DNA from: Isoetes taiwanensis
Taxonomy: Eukaryota; Streptophyta; Lycopodiopsida; Isoetales; Isoetaceae
NCBI GenBank assembly: GCA_021234155.1
Contig: JAJEKV010000317.1
Span: 250,001 to 314,000, forward strand
Length of the DNA: 64,000 nt
Direction: 5' to 3'
Shown: piece after piece, positions 1-9,864 of the stretch
How positions within the stretch are numbered: position 1 is the first letter of the stretch
Layout: each line of letters starts with the position of its first letter
Program-made: the position numbers and the translations under genes
Notes under the pieces: generated by a model
Seen by the model: the letters and a program-made list of their open reading frames with translations, nothing else
Databases searched by the model: none
What the model was told of the DNA's origin: nothing

Positions 1-23
1 GTCCAGGATGTTCCTCGCGGCTG

Positions 24-675
24 ATGTGCCCGGCCCGTAACGTTCCTATTGCTGCTCGTGCGCTTTTGAACCCCGAATATTATGTACCGGGTGTCCCTTT
101 CCGTGTGCCCCGTGACAGCTCAATTAGAAGAAAATACCGTTTCTACAAGAGGCAACCAGCAAGACTGCGGATTTGCCAGCCTAAAACCGTTGTACCAGAT
201 GCAGTAGTGCTTCCTGTTGATGAGCAGCCTGCAGTCGCATCATCCAGTAGACATAAGAGGAAGACTAAGCCTAAGCAGCTGCAGAAGAAACAGGTTCTCT
301 GCAAAGGCCCTCCTAAGCTGAATAAGAAGGGCCAGCCGTTTAATCAAAAGTTAAGATGGATGCCGAAATCCGCATTTTAACCACGTGGAGTGGGTGCTTC
401 CGAAGCTCACAATGGCTAGAATATGTAAGGAGGTGGTTCAGGAGAGATACATTAAGATGAAGAGGGATGGTGCAAGGTACCGGAGACATGGTTACAATTT
501 TCCAATGCCAGAACAGGTGACTCGATTCACTGCAGATGCCCTTGATGCTCGCAGACGAGGTCACCGAGAATCACATGGTCGTTCTTCAAGACTGTGAAAT
601 GTGCCGCGGCATTCCAAGAGAGTGACAATAATGAGGCAGGATATTGCCTTGACAAATTACTTCCGAGGCATGTAA
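24..675 (+). pseudogene. Broken histone H3-like ORF (diverged, perhaps CENH3-like), copy A
   Basis: The reading frame changes several times, but pieces line up in order with the histone H3 fold. AEIRIL (about 362-379) matches the alphaN REIR region, WVLPKLTMARICKEVV (about 391-438) matches the LPFQRLVREI stretch, VTRFTADAL (about 520-546) matches alpha1, a frame-2 stretch with VVLQDCEMC (from 551) matches alpha2, and RVTIMRQDIAL ending at TAA 673-675 matches H3 RVTIMPKDIQLA. About 20 extra residues lie in loop 1, which is longer than canonical H3. The 118-residue lysine/arginine-rich region before the fold (24-380) is not recognised, and the true start may lie left of the window. The frame breaks could be indels or unrecognised introns. 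Palindromes and an ORF2 homologue follow, as around the better H3-like ORF at 55.1-56.4 kb. The H3 relation is inferred from motif order and spacing; calling it CENH3 would be too strong. Confidence 0.6.
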
Positions 676-767
676 AGTGTTTTATATTAATGAAACGATC
701 TTTGTTGTATATTTTGTTTGCTTGCTAGGTATTTTGATTGTATCTATTCTCTATGTATACTTACAAT

Positions 768-904
768 GCACCGTTGCCACGGTGCGAAATGGGTATAAAT
801 TACTTTGTGAGGGAGGTATTTTCGCACCGTGGCCACGGTGCGAAATTCCTGTAAGTTACTGTGTGAGGGCAGGCAATTTCGCACCGTGGCCACTGTGCGA
901 AATT
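768..904. repeat. Cluster of three GC-rich palindromes (TTTCGCACCGTGG dyad)
   Basis: Three dyads occur in 137 bases. The middle one (820-845) is a perfect 26-base palindrome whose left half is TTTCGCACCGTGG. The third (875-904) has one mismatch, and the first (768-790) is partial. They lie just past the stop of the H3-like ORF. Related dyads recur at about 3003-3056 and 4889-5036, so they mark boundaries between the ORFs of this module. They could be protein-binding dyads, hairpins in RNA or terminators; the sequence does not say which. Confidence 0.85.
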
Positions 905-1039
905 GAATCATTCCATAGAAAGTGCACCACAAGATCAAAGTGAGCATATTAACATGTTTGAGGATATATTAACATATTAGAGAACATTTAGAGAACGGCA
1001 AGTAACGGAATTATGTCCAAGTAACCTTCCCCTAGGTTT

Positions 1040-1628
1040 CTAACCCCTTCCCCTTCCCCTGCGAGGTCTAACCCATGCATCTGGGTTAGGAGTCAAGAGC
1101 TCACGCTCCTCCCAGCCTGATTCTTCCCACCATATGGGGTACCTAGTCATTAGAAAAAGTAATTCCAATGTGATGATACTCATGGAAGAAGATGGACCTA
1201 ACTCCACAAAACCGTTGTACTCGTGGTAGTACACCCTAATAAGGCCATACATCTGTCCCCGGCTAATTTCATGAATGAATTCTGTTATGTATGCATCCAG
1301 AGAGTGTGCTAAATAGCCAGCACGAAGAAGAGGCCTCAATTGCTGTAGCATCTCGCCCGTGATAAGGAGGGGGTTCAAGAAGTCCCTCATTGCAAGTCTC
1401 CTATAACATTCGTGATGGATTAATTTCCATCGCTGGCTCATGACCACAATCAAATCGCCTGCGAATGAAGTTGATCAACTCCATTGTAAGCTCCTTGGTA
1501 GGACCGTGGCGCAACCTCCACTCCAAGAAATGGTCCCATAGCTCATCCATTCCAGGCGCATGTAATGCCGGGGCATGCTTGCGTGCCTTGTGGAGTGGCT
1601 CAGGAGGATTCGGTCCAATCATTTGCAA
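1040..1628 (-). pseudogene. Unrecognised ORF in two frames, minus strand
   Basis: Two overlapping minus-strand frames (1628-1401, 75 residues, and 1453-1040, 137 residues) read as one protein of about 195 residues with a single frameshift near 1440. The first part holds DELWDHFLEWRLRHGP, the second a run of hydrophobic/helical sequence (LNPLLITGEMLQQLRPLLRA) and an arginine/glycine-rich end (RPRRGRGRG). I do not recognise a family. Position between two palindrome clusters, and on the same strand as the ORF2 homologue at 3.2-5 kb, suggests it belongs to the same decayed element. Confidence 0.4.
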
Positions 1629-1930
1629 AGAGCACTAAGATCAAGTAGCAAAGAACAAGGAGCATTTAAGATGAAGTAGCAAGGAGCAAGAAGATCAAAA
1701 GAGAAGGAAGATCATGGAGCAAGAAAAGCAAGGAACAAGATCAAATAATTAGTGGACAAGAAATTAGTGGATCAGACAAGAAATTAGTGGAGCAGACAGG
1801 AAATTAGTGGAGCAGACAGAGAGGCAAGGAGCAGACAAGAGGCGGACAAGAGGGGGAAAGAGGCAAAGAAGCAGACAAGAAGCAGACAAGAGGCAAGGAG
1901 CAAACAAGAAGCAGAGCCAATGATAGACAG
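1629..1930. repeat. Purine-rich low-complexity tandem region
   Basis: The plus strand is built from imperfect repeats of short units such as AGCAGACAAGAGGC, AAATTAGTGG and AGCAAGGAGCAAG. No coding potential is believed here; a serine/leucine-rich minus-strand frame is a by-product of the repeat. Confidence 0.75.
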
Positions 1931-2990
1931 TGAAGGCATAGATGCCTATTTAAAGAGAAATCAGGTATATATGACATTATACGAGTATCATACAAGTATG
2001 TATATAATCCAATAATTTCTATGTATATACGATCAATAATTTTGGTGCGTACATACCATCAATAATTTTGGTGGGTATAAATATACATCAAATTGCCGAG
2101 TGCAGCAACATTGGCCATGTGGCCTCCTCCTGGTCCCGAACGTGATTCCATCACCGCAAGATGAATCACTTAAAACTTCAACAAAGGTCATGAGCGACAA
2201 ATACCAATGGAAGACCTGGATGACCACCGCCGCCTCAATCCTCGCTATTATCCCGATCCCTTCGATGTTATCATCCATCCATCTAATATGGAATAGAGAG
2301 CATCAAATGTACATGATAGAAAAGATCATCGGGTGCTCGGGTGACAATGACTTAAGAGTCCCCTAAATCAATACTTGTCATCCGGATCATATTGTCAATA
2401 CTTATTTGAAGAGTTCATGATCGTGTATTTTGTACATTATGCTCGTGATATATAACCAATAATGCCGCTACAAAGGCACGCCAATAATTTTGTTCGATAT
2501 AAGTACGACTCCATTCATTCAATGGAGAAGGCATCCATTTGCTATGTCTCGCCTGATTATTCTTGTTATTCCATTACTTGCACTATGACATATAATGATC
2601 TTTATAGATGTTCTCGAGGGTATCCCCTTGATTCCCCGGGCCGAAGGGGTAGCAGAGGGTCAAAATCATTCTTCCAACGGGGTTTATCGTGTTTTTATCC
2701 ACCTTCATCGGGTTCCGTGAGCCACGCCTATGAGATTAATCGCATCACCAACTTGCTGCTCATGATGATCCCGATTGCGAATGATCTTCTGCATTTATGT
2801 ATGCTATGCCTTTTGTATGAGTTCTAAATTACATTACTAGAATATTTCGGACATTCTCTAGTTATAGGTATGTATCCATAAGAGATAAGAACATATGATT
2901 CATCTATTTACCGCACATTTTCAATTTGGAAAGCTCTTGACCATTTTCCTTACATGTAGATTCTAAATTGGATAAGCATTCTCTTTCAAT
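1931..2990. other. Unassigned interval, no gene recognised
   Basis: Only short unconvincing frames occur (for example 2462-2827 plus, 121 residues, no family resemblance). The interval separates two palindrome clusters of the same module and is AT-rich towards its right end. Confidence 0.5.
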
Positions 2991-3002
2991 TAGGTGTGTA
3001 GT

Positions 3003-3056
3003 CACGGTGCGAAATAATGTGGAATATTTTCGCACCGCGGGCCACAGTGCGAATAT
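3003..3056. repeat. Diverged copy of the GC-rich palindrome
   Basis: A half site (CACGGTGCGAAAT, from 3003) is followed by a full imperfect dyad at 3027-3056 with arms TTTTCGCACC and GTGCGAA around GCGGGCCACA. It is the same motif as at 820-845 with a few substitutions. Confidence 0.75.
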
Positions 3057-3218
3057 TTGTTAGTTGTAAGCACGGACAACACGGTCTTATGACCGTGCCC
3101 GCGATTGCAAGTAAAATAGAAGCGTAAAACAAATTAAAATAAAACCAAAGTTTATGTTGATATAACAAGAATAGAGATTTCAAACAAGTCTTTGCATTAA
3201 TTGACAATGGTTACAACT

Positions 3219-4911
3219 TCATTTTCTTAGAAACATGTAAGTCATCGGACACTTCGACTTCTTCCAATTGGATTCTGCAGACCCAGCATCCAACGGTACA
3301 TAAAGGCGAGGAACGGGGCTCCCCTCTTCCCAAGTCGGTCGAATTGTAGCCTTATCCACCGGACAAGGCCAATACGACTCTACCGCAGCCATAGAATACA
3401 TACTAAAGCCACCAAAAATATGCGTGGCGATATCTCTCTAATGACCACTACTCGATCAGAATTGGCGATAATGGGATGTGATTACCAATCAACGAGAGGG
3501 CCTTGAGTTTCAAGACCTCTTCCGGTCCATATGGGCTGTACTTAGAATGGAACACAACGATCTCCCTTTATAAAGGTAGCCCATATAGTGGGCGATACTT
3601 GCATCTCTGCCAAGGGTAACTCTGTCATGTATGGGCGCAAAAATCGTCCACAAAAATCTCCTGCGCAACAAATAATCGTTCTTAGGCACTTAACAAAATA
3701 AGCAAACTTATGGTAGCTTACCTCCACTTCATCAGATGCAATAACCTCTTTGGTAGAAATGTTGATGGACGACCTTGAAGAGCTTGATTCGCTCTTTGAT
3801 ACTTGTTTTGCACTATCCTTTTTAGCTTCTGATGTACTCGCCTCGAACTTTACTTCTGAGACTTCCTTCAAGCCCATTTCTGCCATCTCCAGAACTCTAT
3901 CAAAAGCATTCTCAGGAGCTATTGAAGTTCCATCATAAGTTAAGAGATCGTGCAGGTCCCTAGGCACTTCCGGCTCGAAGTCAATGAAGTCGTCTAGACC
4001 AACAACGAAAGCATAGATTTGTCCAAGGACTTCATCTTCCCTCAAACCAGTAATGTTAGATATATCGTGGAGAAGAAGATAGTCCTTCCCTCCTATGTTA
4101 ACTGGCAAGGCTTCCGTGACACCCCATCTATCAAGATTCTCTTCATGCTCGTCTACGTCTTCATCCTCGTCCTCGTCGAGCTTTTCTACCAGTTCCTTCT
4201 CTTTCTCTGCATCAAATACCTCCTCTGGACCGAGGTTCGCAATAGCCTTCACGTGGTTCTTCCCTATCTCGTTGGTGGAACCAGTATATATCATGTAAGT
4301 AGCAAACATGATGTCAATCGGATATAAATTATCCTTCCCATCCTTCTCACATAAGTTTGGCCGAGTCTCTTGAGCGACCCGAACCTTATCTTGGTCACCT
4401 TTGGGGAAAAAGCTTGAAAGGACTTTAGACTCAATACAATCTTCGGTCGAGGAAGGGCCAGGACGTTTTCGCCGCCACGGCCATGAAACCATGAATGTCT
4501 TGACCATACACGTCTTTGTGTTTGTTAGCCTCGAGAGATTATATCTACCGTTAAGCAGAAGTTATTGTAGACTACAGTGGCGTCTACCGGGTTTTCATGC
4601 TGTTGAGCGAAGTCATCTGGGTGTGACACCGATACTCACGCTTCCTTCCTTCGACGATCTGGTCATACCATGCCTGGAACTGTTCCCAAAGCTTTCTCTC
4701 GACTGCCGTTTGACATTTGCGGAATTGTAGCGCCTTCTTTAGTGCAATAAAAACCTGATCGCCTAAAAGTAAGTCTTTGGCGACTGGCCTTGTGAAACTA
4801 AAATGTCTTAAGTGTCTGACGAAATATGCATGACCGCGGCTACGGTCGTGAAACAAATATAAACCACAAAGACAACAATAAGGTATTCGCGAAAGTGGCC
4901 CGCGGTGCGAC
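3219..4911 (-). pseudogene. Diverged homologue of retroelement accessory ORF2
   Basis: The longest intact piece is 4507-3542 (321 residues): a very acidic stretch (KLDEDEDEDVDEHEEN), then VNIGGKDYLLLHDISN and VVGLDDFIDFEP, then a serine-rich region. This lines up with IIIDGEEYLLLSDIQN and SDLEDFIV of the ORF2 protein at 45.2-46.6 kb. The frame before it (within 5072-4584) has LRHFSFTRPVAKD and KLWEQFQAWYDQ, comparable in order with FRRWYSASAHAAEAD and YRQVLTEFQARVG of the ORF2 start at 54.4 kb. A further piece in another frame lies at 3401-3219. At least two frame changes break it. Function is unknown. I infer common descent from the ordered motifs; overall identity is low. Confidence 0.6.
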
Positions 4912-5036
4912 ATTTTGCCGAAAAAGAAGGCCAAATTTATGTTAAGCGCAAAACATCTTACTGCAAGTGGCCCGCGGTTTGAAACAACAACACGACTACG
5001 AACTCCACAAATTTCGCACGGTGGCCACGGTGCTAT
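4889..5036. repeat. Third palindrome cluster of the left module
   Basis: Degenerate dyads at about 4889-4916 and 4966-4982 (GTGGCCCGCGGT core) and a better copy at 5009-5034 (ATTTCGCACGGTGGCCACGG) lie at the start side of the minus-strand ORF2 homologue. Confidence 0.7.
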
Positions 5037-5125
5037 CTTTGCAAAAGGATATAAGTTATTGGCAAACAACACTGGGATTTGAACCCAGTAACACCATTGT
5101 TATTTATTTGTTTAACTGTTTTCAC

Positions 5126-5830
5126 TTAAAGAAAGTACAACAGGAGGCATCTGAGCTTTGTTGTATACAATTCTTCCCTACGTTTTCCTACCTTGACACC
5201 ATCTACCAAAAAATGGAAGACGTTTAAGTCACATTCTGATTCCAAAATAATTCTTACATCAAATAAAGACCATGCTTCTTTGACTCTTAAAGTTTTAAAC
5301 AATTGACCACTTTTGAAGATAGCAATGTCAATGACCATGAGAATGGGTACCATCGGCATCGTCTTGTTCCCTTTGGAACCCGTCCATCTGCTCCCTTCTT
5401 TTACTTCCCTCCATCTTCTGTATTTGAAGGTAATGTAAACTGTTTGCTTTCGAATACAATACCTGATTCGAATGCTTTCTTTCTTTATCCTGCACTGTAC
5501 CTTCTCAACTCCTTCATGCAGACGAGATGACCATTCATCACATAAAATGTCATCCGAAACGGTGACAATCACTTACGGTAAACATTTTTTGAAGTCTTCT
5601 TGACATTCTCGACATTCTTAAACAAGGTAATAAACATATCGATGGGTACATTTACTTTCCGCGTGTCCTGGACTCCACCTTTCTCCTTCAAAGCCTTTGA
5701 AAATTTCTGTGTGACGGTTTCGACTTGGCAAGAAACAGAGAACTGGAATCCATTGGACGGGAACTAAAATTTTGTGATAATGGGGGCAATGGTAAGTCCA
5801 CAATTTTGCCTTTCCGAGGATAATACTCAT
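5126..5830 (-). other. Unassigned minus-strand coding-like stretch
   Basis: A 148-residue frame (5572-5126) holds IFKSGQLFKTLRVKEAWSLF, and a stretch just upstream on the same strand (about 5740-5600) reads FSVSCQVETVTQKFSKALK and VNVPIDMFITLFKNVEN. They look like ordinary protein rather than shadow translation but match no family I know. They may be exons of one gene or a further part of the left-hand mobile module. Confidence 0.25.
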
Positions 5831-6099
5831 ATTTTAGAACCAAATCCCCCTTTCCCTTGGTACTGCACTACGTTTGACCTTCAAAAGCAAGGATCAATAT
5901 CATAATAGAAAGCACGGAAGATGCTTGTGATAGAACTCGATGGTTCAGGTCCGGCCAAAGAATCTGAAAGCCGAGATACGGAAACCCGATTAGTTGATTT
6001 CTTCAAAATATAATGAATAGCGGATTAGCACAGATATAATGAAACTCACAATTTACGAAGCTCGAGGAAATTACGTCGAGATCTTATCTTTTTCTTTTC

Positions 6100-6666
6100 T
6101 CATATGCAGCCGGTGTGTATAGGTGTCGACCTTGATATATACTTCCCTCTCACCTCGAACCCGACAACAATAGCCTTCCAATGGCTTGAAATAACATTTT
6201 TCTCGCCTTTGATCACCCGATGAGGACCTCTGAGTGGCGGTCGGATTGTCCGGCTCCCAAGAAATATATTGAAGCGGCCAAATCGTTTACCATTTGTGAT
6301 GAGGTAATCGCCATCCGAAATGAACGGCAAATTAATTAGATCAAGCATGATCGAATCGGATGAGCTCATAAAACTAGAAGGATTGAAAGCATTAGCAAAC
6401 CTGGATGGAGAGGCGTGAAAAGAAGAGCCGTTGAGCAGGGGGATACTTATAGACACCCCAACATTTGGGCGGTAATTCGCATGGAATAATTTGTAATTGC
6501 GGTGTAGGTAAGGATAGGATAATAACCCGAACACTGTACCTTGGCGACACTGGCATGGGAAGGGAGGCATGGATGAAGAAAAGCACAGCCTCCCCCCCCT
6601 CCCGAATTTCTCATTGGTAGCACGATTTCCATGCGGCATCGAGCTTGGGACAATAAGTGAACCCAA
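6100..6666 (-). CDS. Hypothetical ORF, 188 residues, possible first exon
   Basis: An uninterrupted minus-strand frame starts MGSLIVPSSMPHGNRATNEK. Its first 110 residues are rich in serine, proline and arginine and poor in acidic residues, as in plastid transit peptides. It then reads SSDSIMLDLINLPFISDGDY, LITNGKRFGRF and a basic tail. I do not recognise the family. The open frame may run past a splice donor into intron. It could also be chance; neighbours give no support. Confidence 0.25.
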   Translation of the reverse strand: MGSLIVPSSMPHGNRATNEKFGRGGRLCFSSSMPPFPCQCRQGTVFGLLSYPYLHRNYKLFHANYRPNVGVSISIPLLNGSSFHASPSRFANAFNPSSFMSSSDSIMLDLINLPFISDGDYLITNGKRFGRFNIFLGSRTIRPPLRGPHRVIKGEKNVISSHWKAIVVGFEVRGKYISRSTPIHTGCI

Positions 6667-6884
6667 AAACTCTAATGGTTTAGCCTCCTCAAATGAAGAT
6701 CATGATCGGTATAGATTGCTTTGCTATGGTAGTTATTTTTTTTTACATTTCAATTCAAGATAAGAAATGCGCAGATGGATTCTGCATTGTCCAAATGTAG
6801 GTTCTGCATTGCCCATTAGGTCCAAATTAGTTGCTGGCGATTAGGTCAACGTGGTCTTACTCTGGCTATGGTGATGTAGATTAA

Positions 6885-7329
6885 GAAGAATCATTGGAAC
6901 GGACGTTACTGGTGGTTAGGGAGGTTTTCGATTACAAGATCCCGCCTACAATGATAAGCGAAGCTTGTAAGTATGGTGATGGCTACAATTCGATAAGATT
7001 TGGTCTTGAAGATTAAGGGTGGTATCTTTGAAAGATAAATGTGAGATCAGATTGGAAAATTCAAATACTGGAGAACTCTTTGCTTGCTGTCATGTTCATC
7101 CTGGCCAAAGGGATGCTGCTGTTGGGACTGTTCGATTCTCAGACTGGATGATGGGCATGGGAAACATGCCTTCATAGAGCTTGGTTTTGCTAAAAGGAAT
7201 GATGATTTTAACTTTAATGTAACTTTATCTGATCATGAGAAGAATGTGAAGTGTGAGATGGATAAGGACCACGAAGAGGGTGACCAGGAGGAAACCATAC
7301 CACATTATGGCTTGGATCTGCACTTGAAG
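6885..7329 (+). pseudogene. NECAP-like (adaptin-ear-binding coat-associated protein) exon, broken
   Basis: Pieces match the PHear domain of NECAP, an accessory factor of clathrin-coated vesicles. EESLERTLLVVREVFDYKIPP starts at 6885; the second piece is WLQFDKIWS, a TGA stop, then RLRVVSLKDKCEIRLE; the third is GELFACCHVHPGQRDAA; the fourth, after a frame break, is RLDDGHGKHAFIELGFAKRN followed by DFNFNVTLSDHEKNV. The open sequence ends at AAG with GTAAGA next to it (7330), a plausible splice donor exactly where NECAP would continue with EGETI. That argues for a decayed genomic exon rather than a processed copy. Lesions seen: a frameshift before WLQF, the in-frame TGA, and a frameshift or small deletion before RLDD. 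No later NECAP exon was found. Confidence 0.8.
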
Positions 7330-7602
7330 GTAAGAGTATTTTTTTAAGTGCTGAGCTTATGGTGCTGATCATTCTAACATCCCATATTAATACAAATTTA
7401 ATTTTAAAGGATAAATGGAGACTTTTCATTCGTATGTATCAAATTAACCTTAGATATGTCTTTTCAGTAGTGTCCCCATTGCTATACACAGATTTATTTT
7501 CTTGCAAATTTGAAATCCCTCAAACCTGAAAATGTAAGGTTGTAAATGTAAGGTTGTAAATATTAACATATTCCGGCATTTTCCTTTGGTCCTTGCATGT
7601 TC
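7330..7602. other. Intron-like DNA after the NECAP exon
   Basis: AT-rich sequence without a believable frame. It contains a short direct repeat, AAATGTAAGGTTGT, near 7540. It ends where the duplicated segment begins. Confidence 0.5.
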
Positions 7603-7710
7603 TTTCAATTGAGCTCCAGGATGCATTTCATGTTCATAATTGTGATTATGTAGCAAGAACTTTTGCTTCTATGATCGTTGTTGAATGGTTTTATTACTAT
7701 TGTTTGCAGA

Positions 7711-9540
7711 TTCAATGCTCTTGCAGCGAGTCCGACAACTCAAAAGCATTGTTGGTGTTTAGATATTACCACTATACTGGCGACGTCTTTTTATTTCCAT
7801 TTTATTCAAGATAAGCGGTGTAAGCCTAACATAAGTCTTTTAGACAAGTATGTGCAAGTCTAACCAAATGCCTTCTTTAGATGTTCTGTGAGCCTTCTGC
7901 CACAATTTCTGCACCAAATCTTCAGGTTGCTGCTGCAAGTGATGGATGTAAGTTTTGTTTCCTAAGAACTCTTGCTCTCATCTTCTGTCTAGAAGAACGC
8001 TTTGTATTTTCAAGCATAGTTGCTCATTAATAAAACATTATTGTTCGAATTATCTTCACGTCAGCCGAGGGTCTCCTCCTTCAGTTACCGAGGCCAAAAT
8101 GTAGAAGTTGCATCCACATACAAATATTTGGGAGTGGAGTTTCCTTCTACTATGCACTGGGACACATCCATACGGCTACGAGTGATGGCAGGCTGGAAGG
8201 CACTATATGCAATGCAAAACAATAGTCATAGGCGGAGTTGTATGATTGGGCCCATCGGATCACACTGTTTCAAGGTTTTAGTGGAGCTGTCCTTTTATCT
8301 GGGGTGGAAGTATGGGGCCCAGTGAGTATCACTTGCTACTTGGAATGACTTGGAGGCGAGGTCTAGAAAACCTTCTTAGAAACGAGCACTAGGGGTGAAG
8401 TCCACGGGTCCCATATCAAATTCTCTGCGGGAGGCGTGATTCTTGCCTAGGAGGGCGGCCCTTGATCGCCACATTGTCTATTTTCAGAAGGTGGTCAAAA
8501 TGGGCGATGCTCGTCTCCCCTAAACTAGCTTATATCATGGCAATGGAGCATGGCAGCCTCAGGCCTCTTTGGAGGAAAAGAGAGCTCAATGGTTGGCTAG
8601 ATGGAATGTGCGGGAGCACAGGTGCATACATGTGCAAGCAGGCGGATCGCCATAGCTTGAGGCAATATCTTGACGCTTGCTTCCTCGATAAGCTTTGGGA
8701 TGCCAATGCCCTTGAAGCAGTCAAGACAAAGACACTACCGGTAGCCACATAAATCCCACATTGGAACGAGGCCCAAGAATGCTACTGCGTAACCACTTGC
8801 CCATGAAAAAGCGGACTCATTGCCTCCATTCGCACAAGGGCACATCATCTTGAATTGAGGCGGGCGGATGGATTGGTGAGCCACGCCGGGGACGGGCTCT
8901 GTCAATCTTTGCCAAATGGGAGTCATTGAGGATGAATCTCATACCCTTCAAAGTTGCCCGACATATGATCAAATTCGGACGATATCTTTGAGTTGGTCGA
9001 GGCCTCGCCCGGCCGTTATATGTGACATTGAGCACAACATAAAAATGCGGGTCTTTGGGATCATATCTCGAGGAGGTTATGGACATGCGAGATCAGCTAT
9101 GTCCTCGGGCATACACTTGACATGTATATATACATTGATGTATACTTATGCAGTTTGACAACATTCTTATTCTTGCCCGCGGTTTTCCCTCGAAAACCCT
9201 TGGTGGGTTTCTTTAACCCGGACAGTAATAAGTTTGTTGTGCTCCTTATGGGTCTCATAGGCCGATTGACCTCAGTGGACGATAAAAAATCATTCTCATT
9301 CTCATTCTCATTTTATCAATTACAGTTGATCAAATTATTGCAGGAGATGCAGGTCGATCCATCTAAGCAGGGGAAATTGGGCTTCATAACTGGCCTGGTG
9401 CCAAAAGCCAAGGCTGCTCCATTTGAAAGGATCCTATTTTGTGCGACTCGTGGAAATATGTTGTTTAAGCAAGCGCTATAGAGGAACCTGTTCAAGATCC
9501 AGCAATTGGAGAAAAGCTATACCAACCGAGGAGTGAACAT
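7711..9540 (+). pseudogene. VHA-a (vacuolar H+-ATPase subunit a) exon fragments, copy 1
   Basis: Subunit a is the proton-channel membrane subunit of the V-ATPase. Exon from 9344, after a TTATTGCAG acceptor: [20 protein letters not shown], then FERILF and [12 protein letters not shown] one-base frame break at about 9476 follows, then [13 protein letters not shown]. This is the N-terminal cytosolic region of plant tonoplast-type VHA-a. Earlier weaker pieces are FNALAASPTTQK after a TTTGCAG acceptor (about 7711) and a piece ending AAASDG at a GTAAG donor (7950). The C-terminal membrane half is absent. A LINE fragment sits in the intron before the main exon. The break and missing exons make it a pseudogene. 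Confidence 0.8.
8050..9311 (+). mobile_element. 5'-truncated LINE fragment
   Basis: This block is absent from the matching place in copy 2 (after 15628), which gives the empty site. It encodes reverse-transcriptase C-terminal sequence (VASTYKYLGVEFPSTMHWDT) and, further on, a Cys/His-type piece (ESHTLQSCP). It ends in a (TCATTC)n-like tail at about 9288-9311, as expected for a non-LTR element copied from its 3' end. Stops and frameshifts are frequent. I could not find a clear target-site duplication, and a few target bases seem to be lost. Confidence 0.75.
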
Positions 9541-9864
9541 GCATCTCCATTTTTTGTGTGCAGAGGAGCAAGTTTGTAGAAAAGAGAACTTAAGATCTAG
9601 GGGTTTCATATGTACCTTTAAGATCTAGGGGTTTCGTACATACCCTGGAATGAAGCTGCAGATCCTGTATATAATTCTGCAAGCTTAGGTGACATCTTGC
9701 AAGCAAGGTACAATGTTCGTTTTGCTTTTACTTGGTTTAACTTTTTCCTTCTATGATTTGTCAAGAGATTGAATTATTGTTTGACAAGGGAAGATTTAAA
9801 TATTTGGAATGATGAACAGTGCAAGAAATGCTCTTTGTGGATTCAGTTTGGTGTTTAGGGAATC

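Noticed and set aside
24-675. Calling the left H3-like ORF a true CENH3 gene
   Set aside because: The longer loop 1 fits, but the frame is broken and there is no synteny or expression evidence; kept as H3-like.
768-904. Palindrome cluster as a CRISPR array
   Set aside because: Only three units, unequal spacing, palindromic over the whole unit, and in plant DNA.
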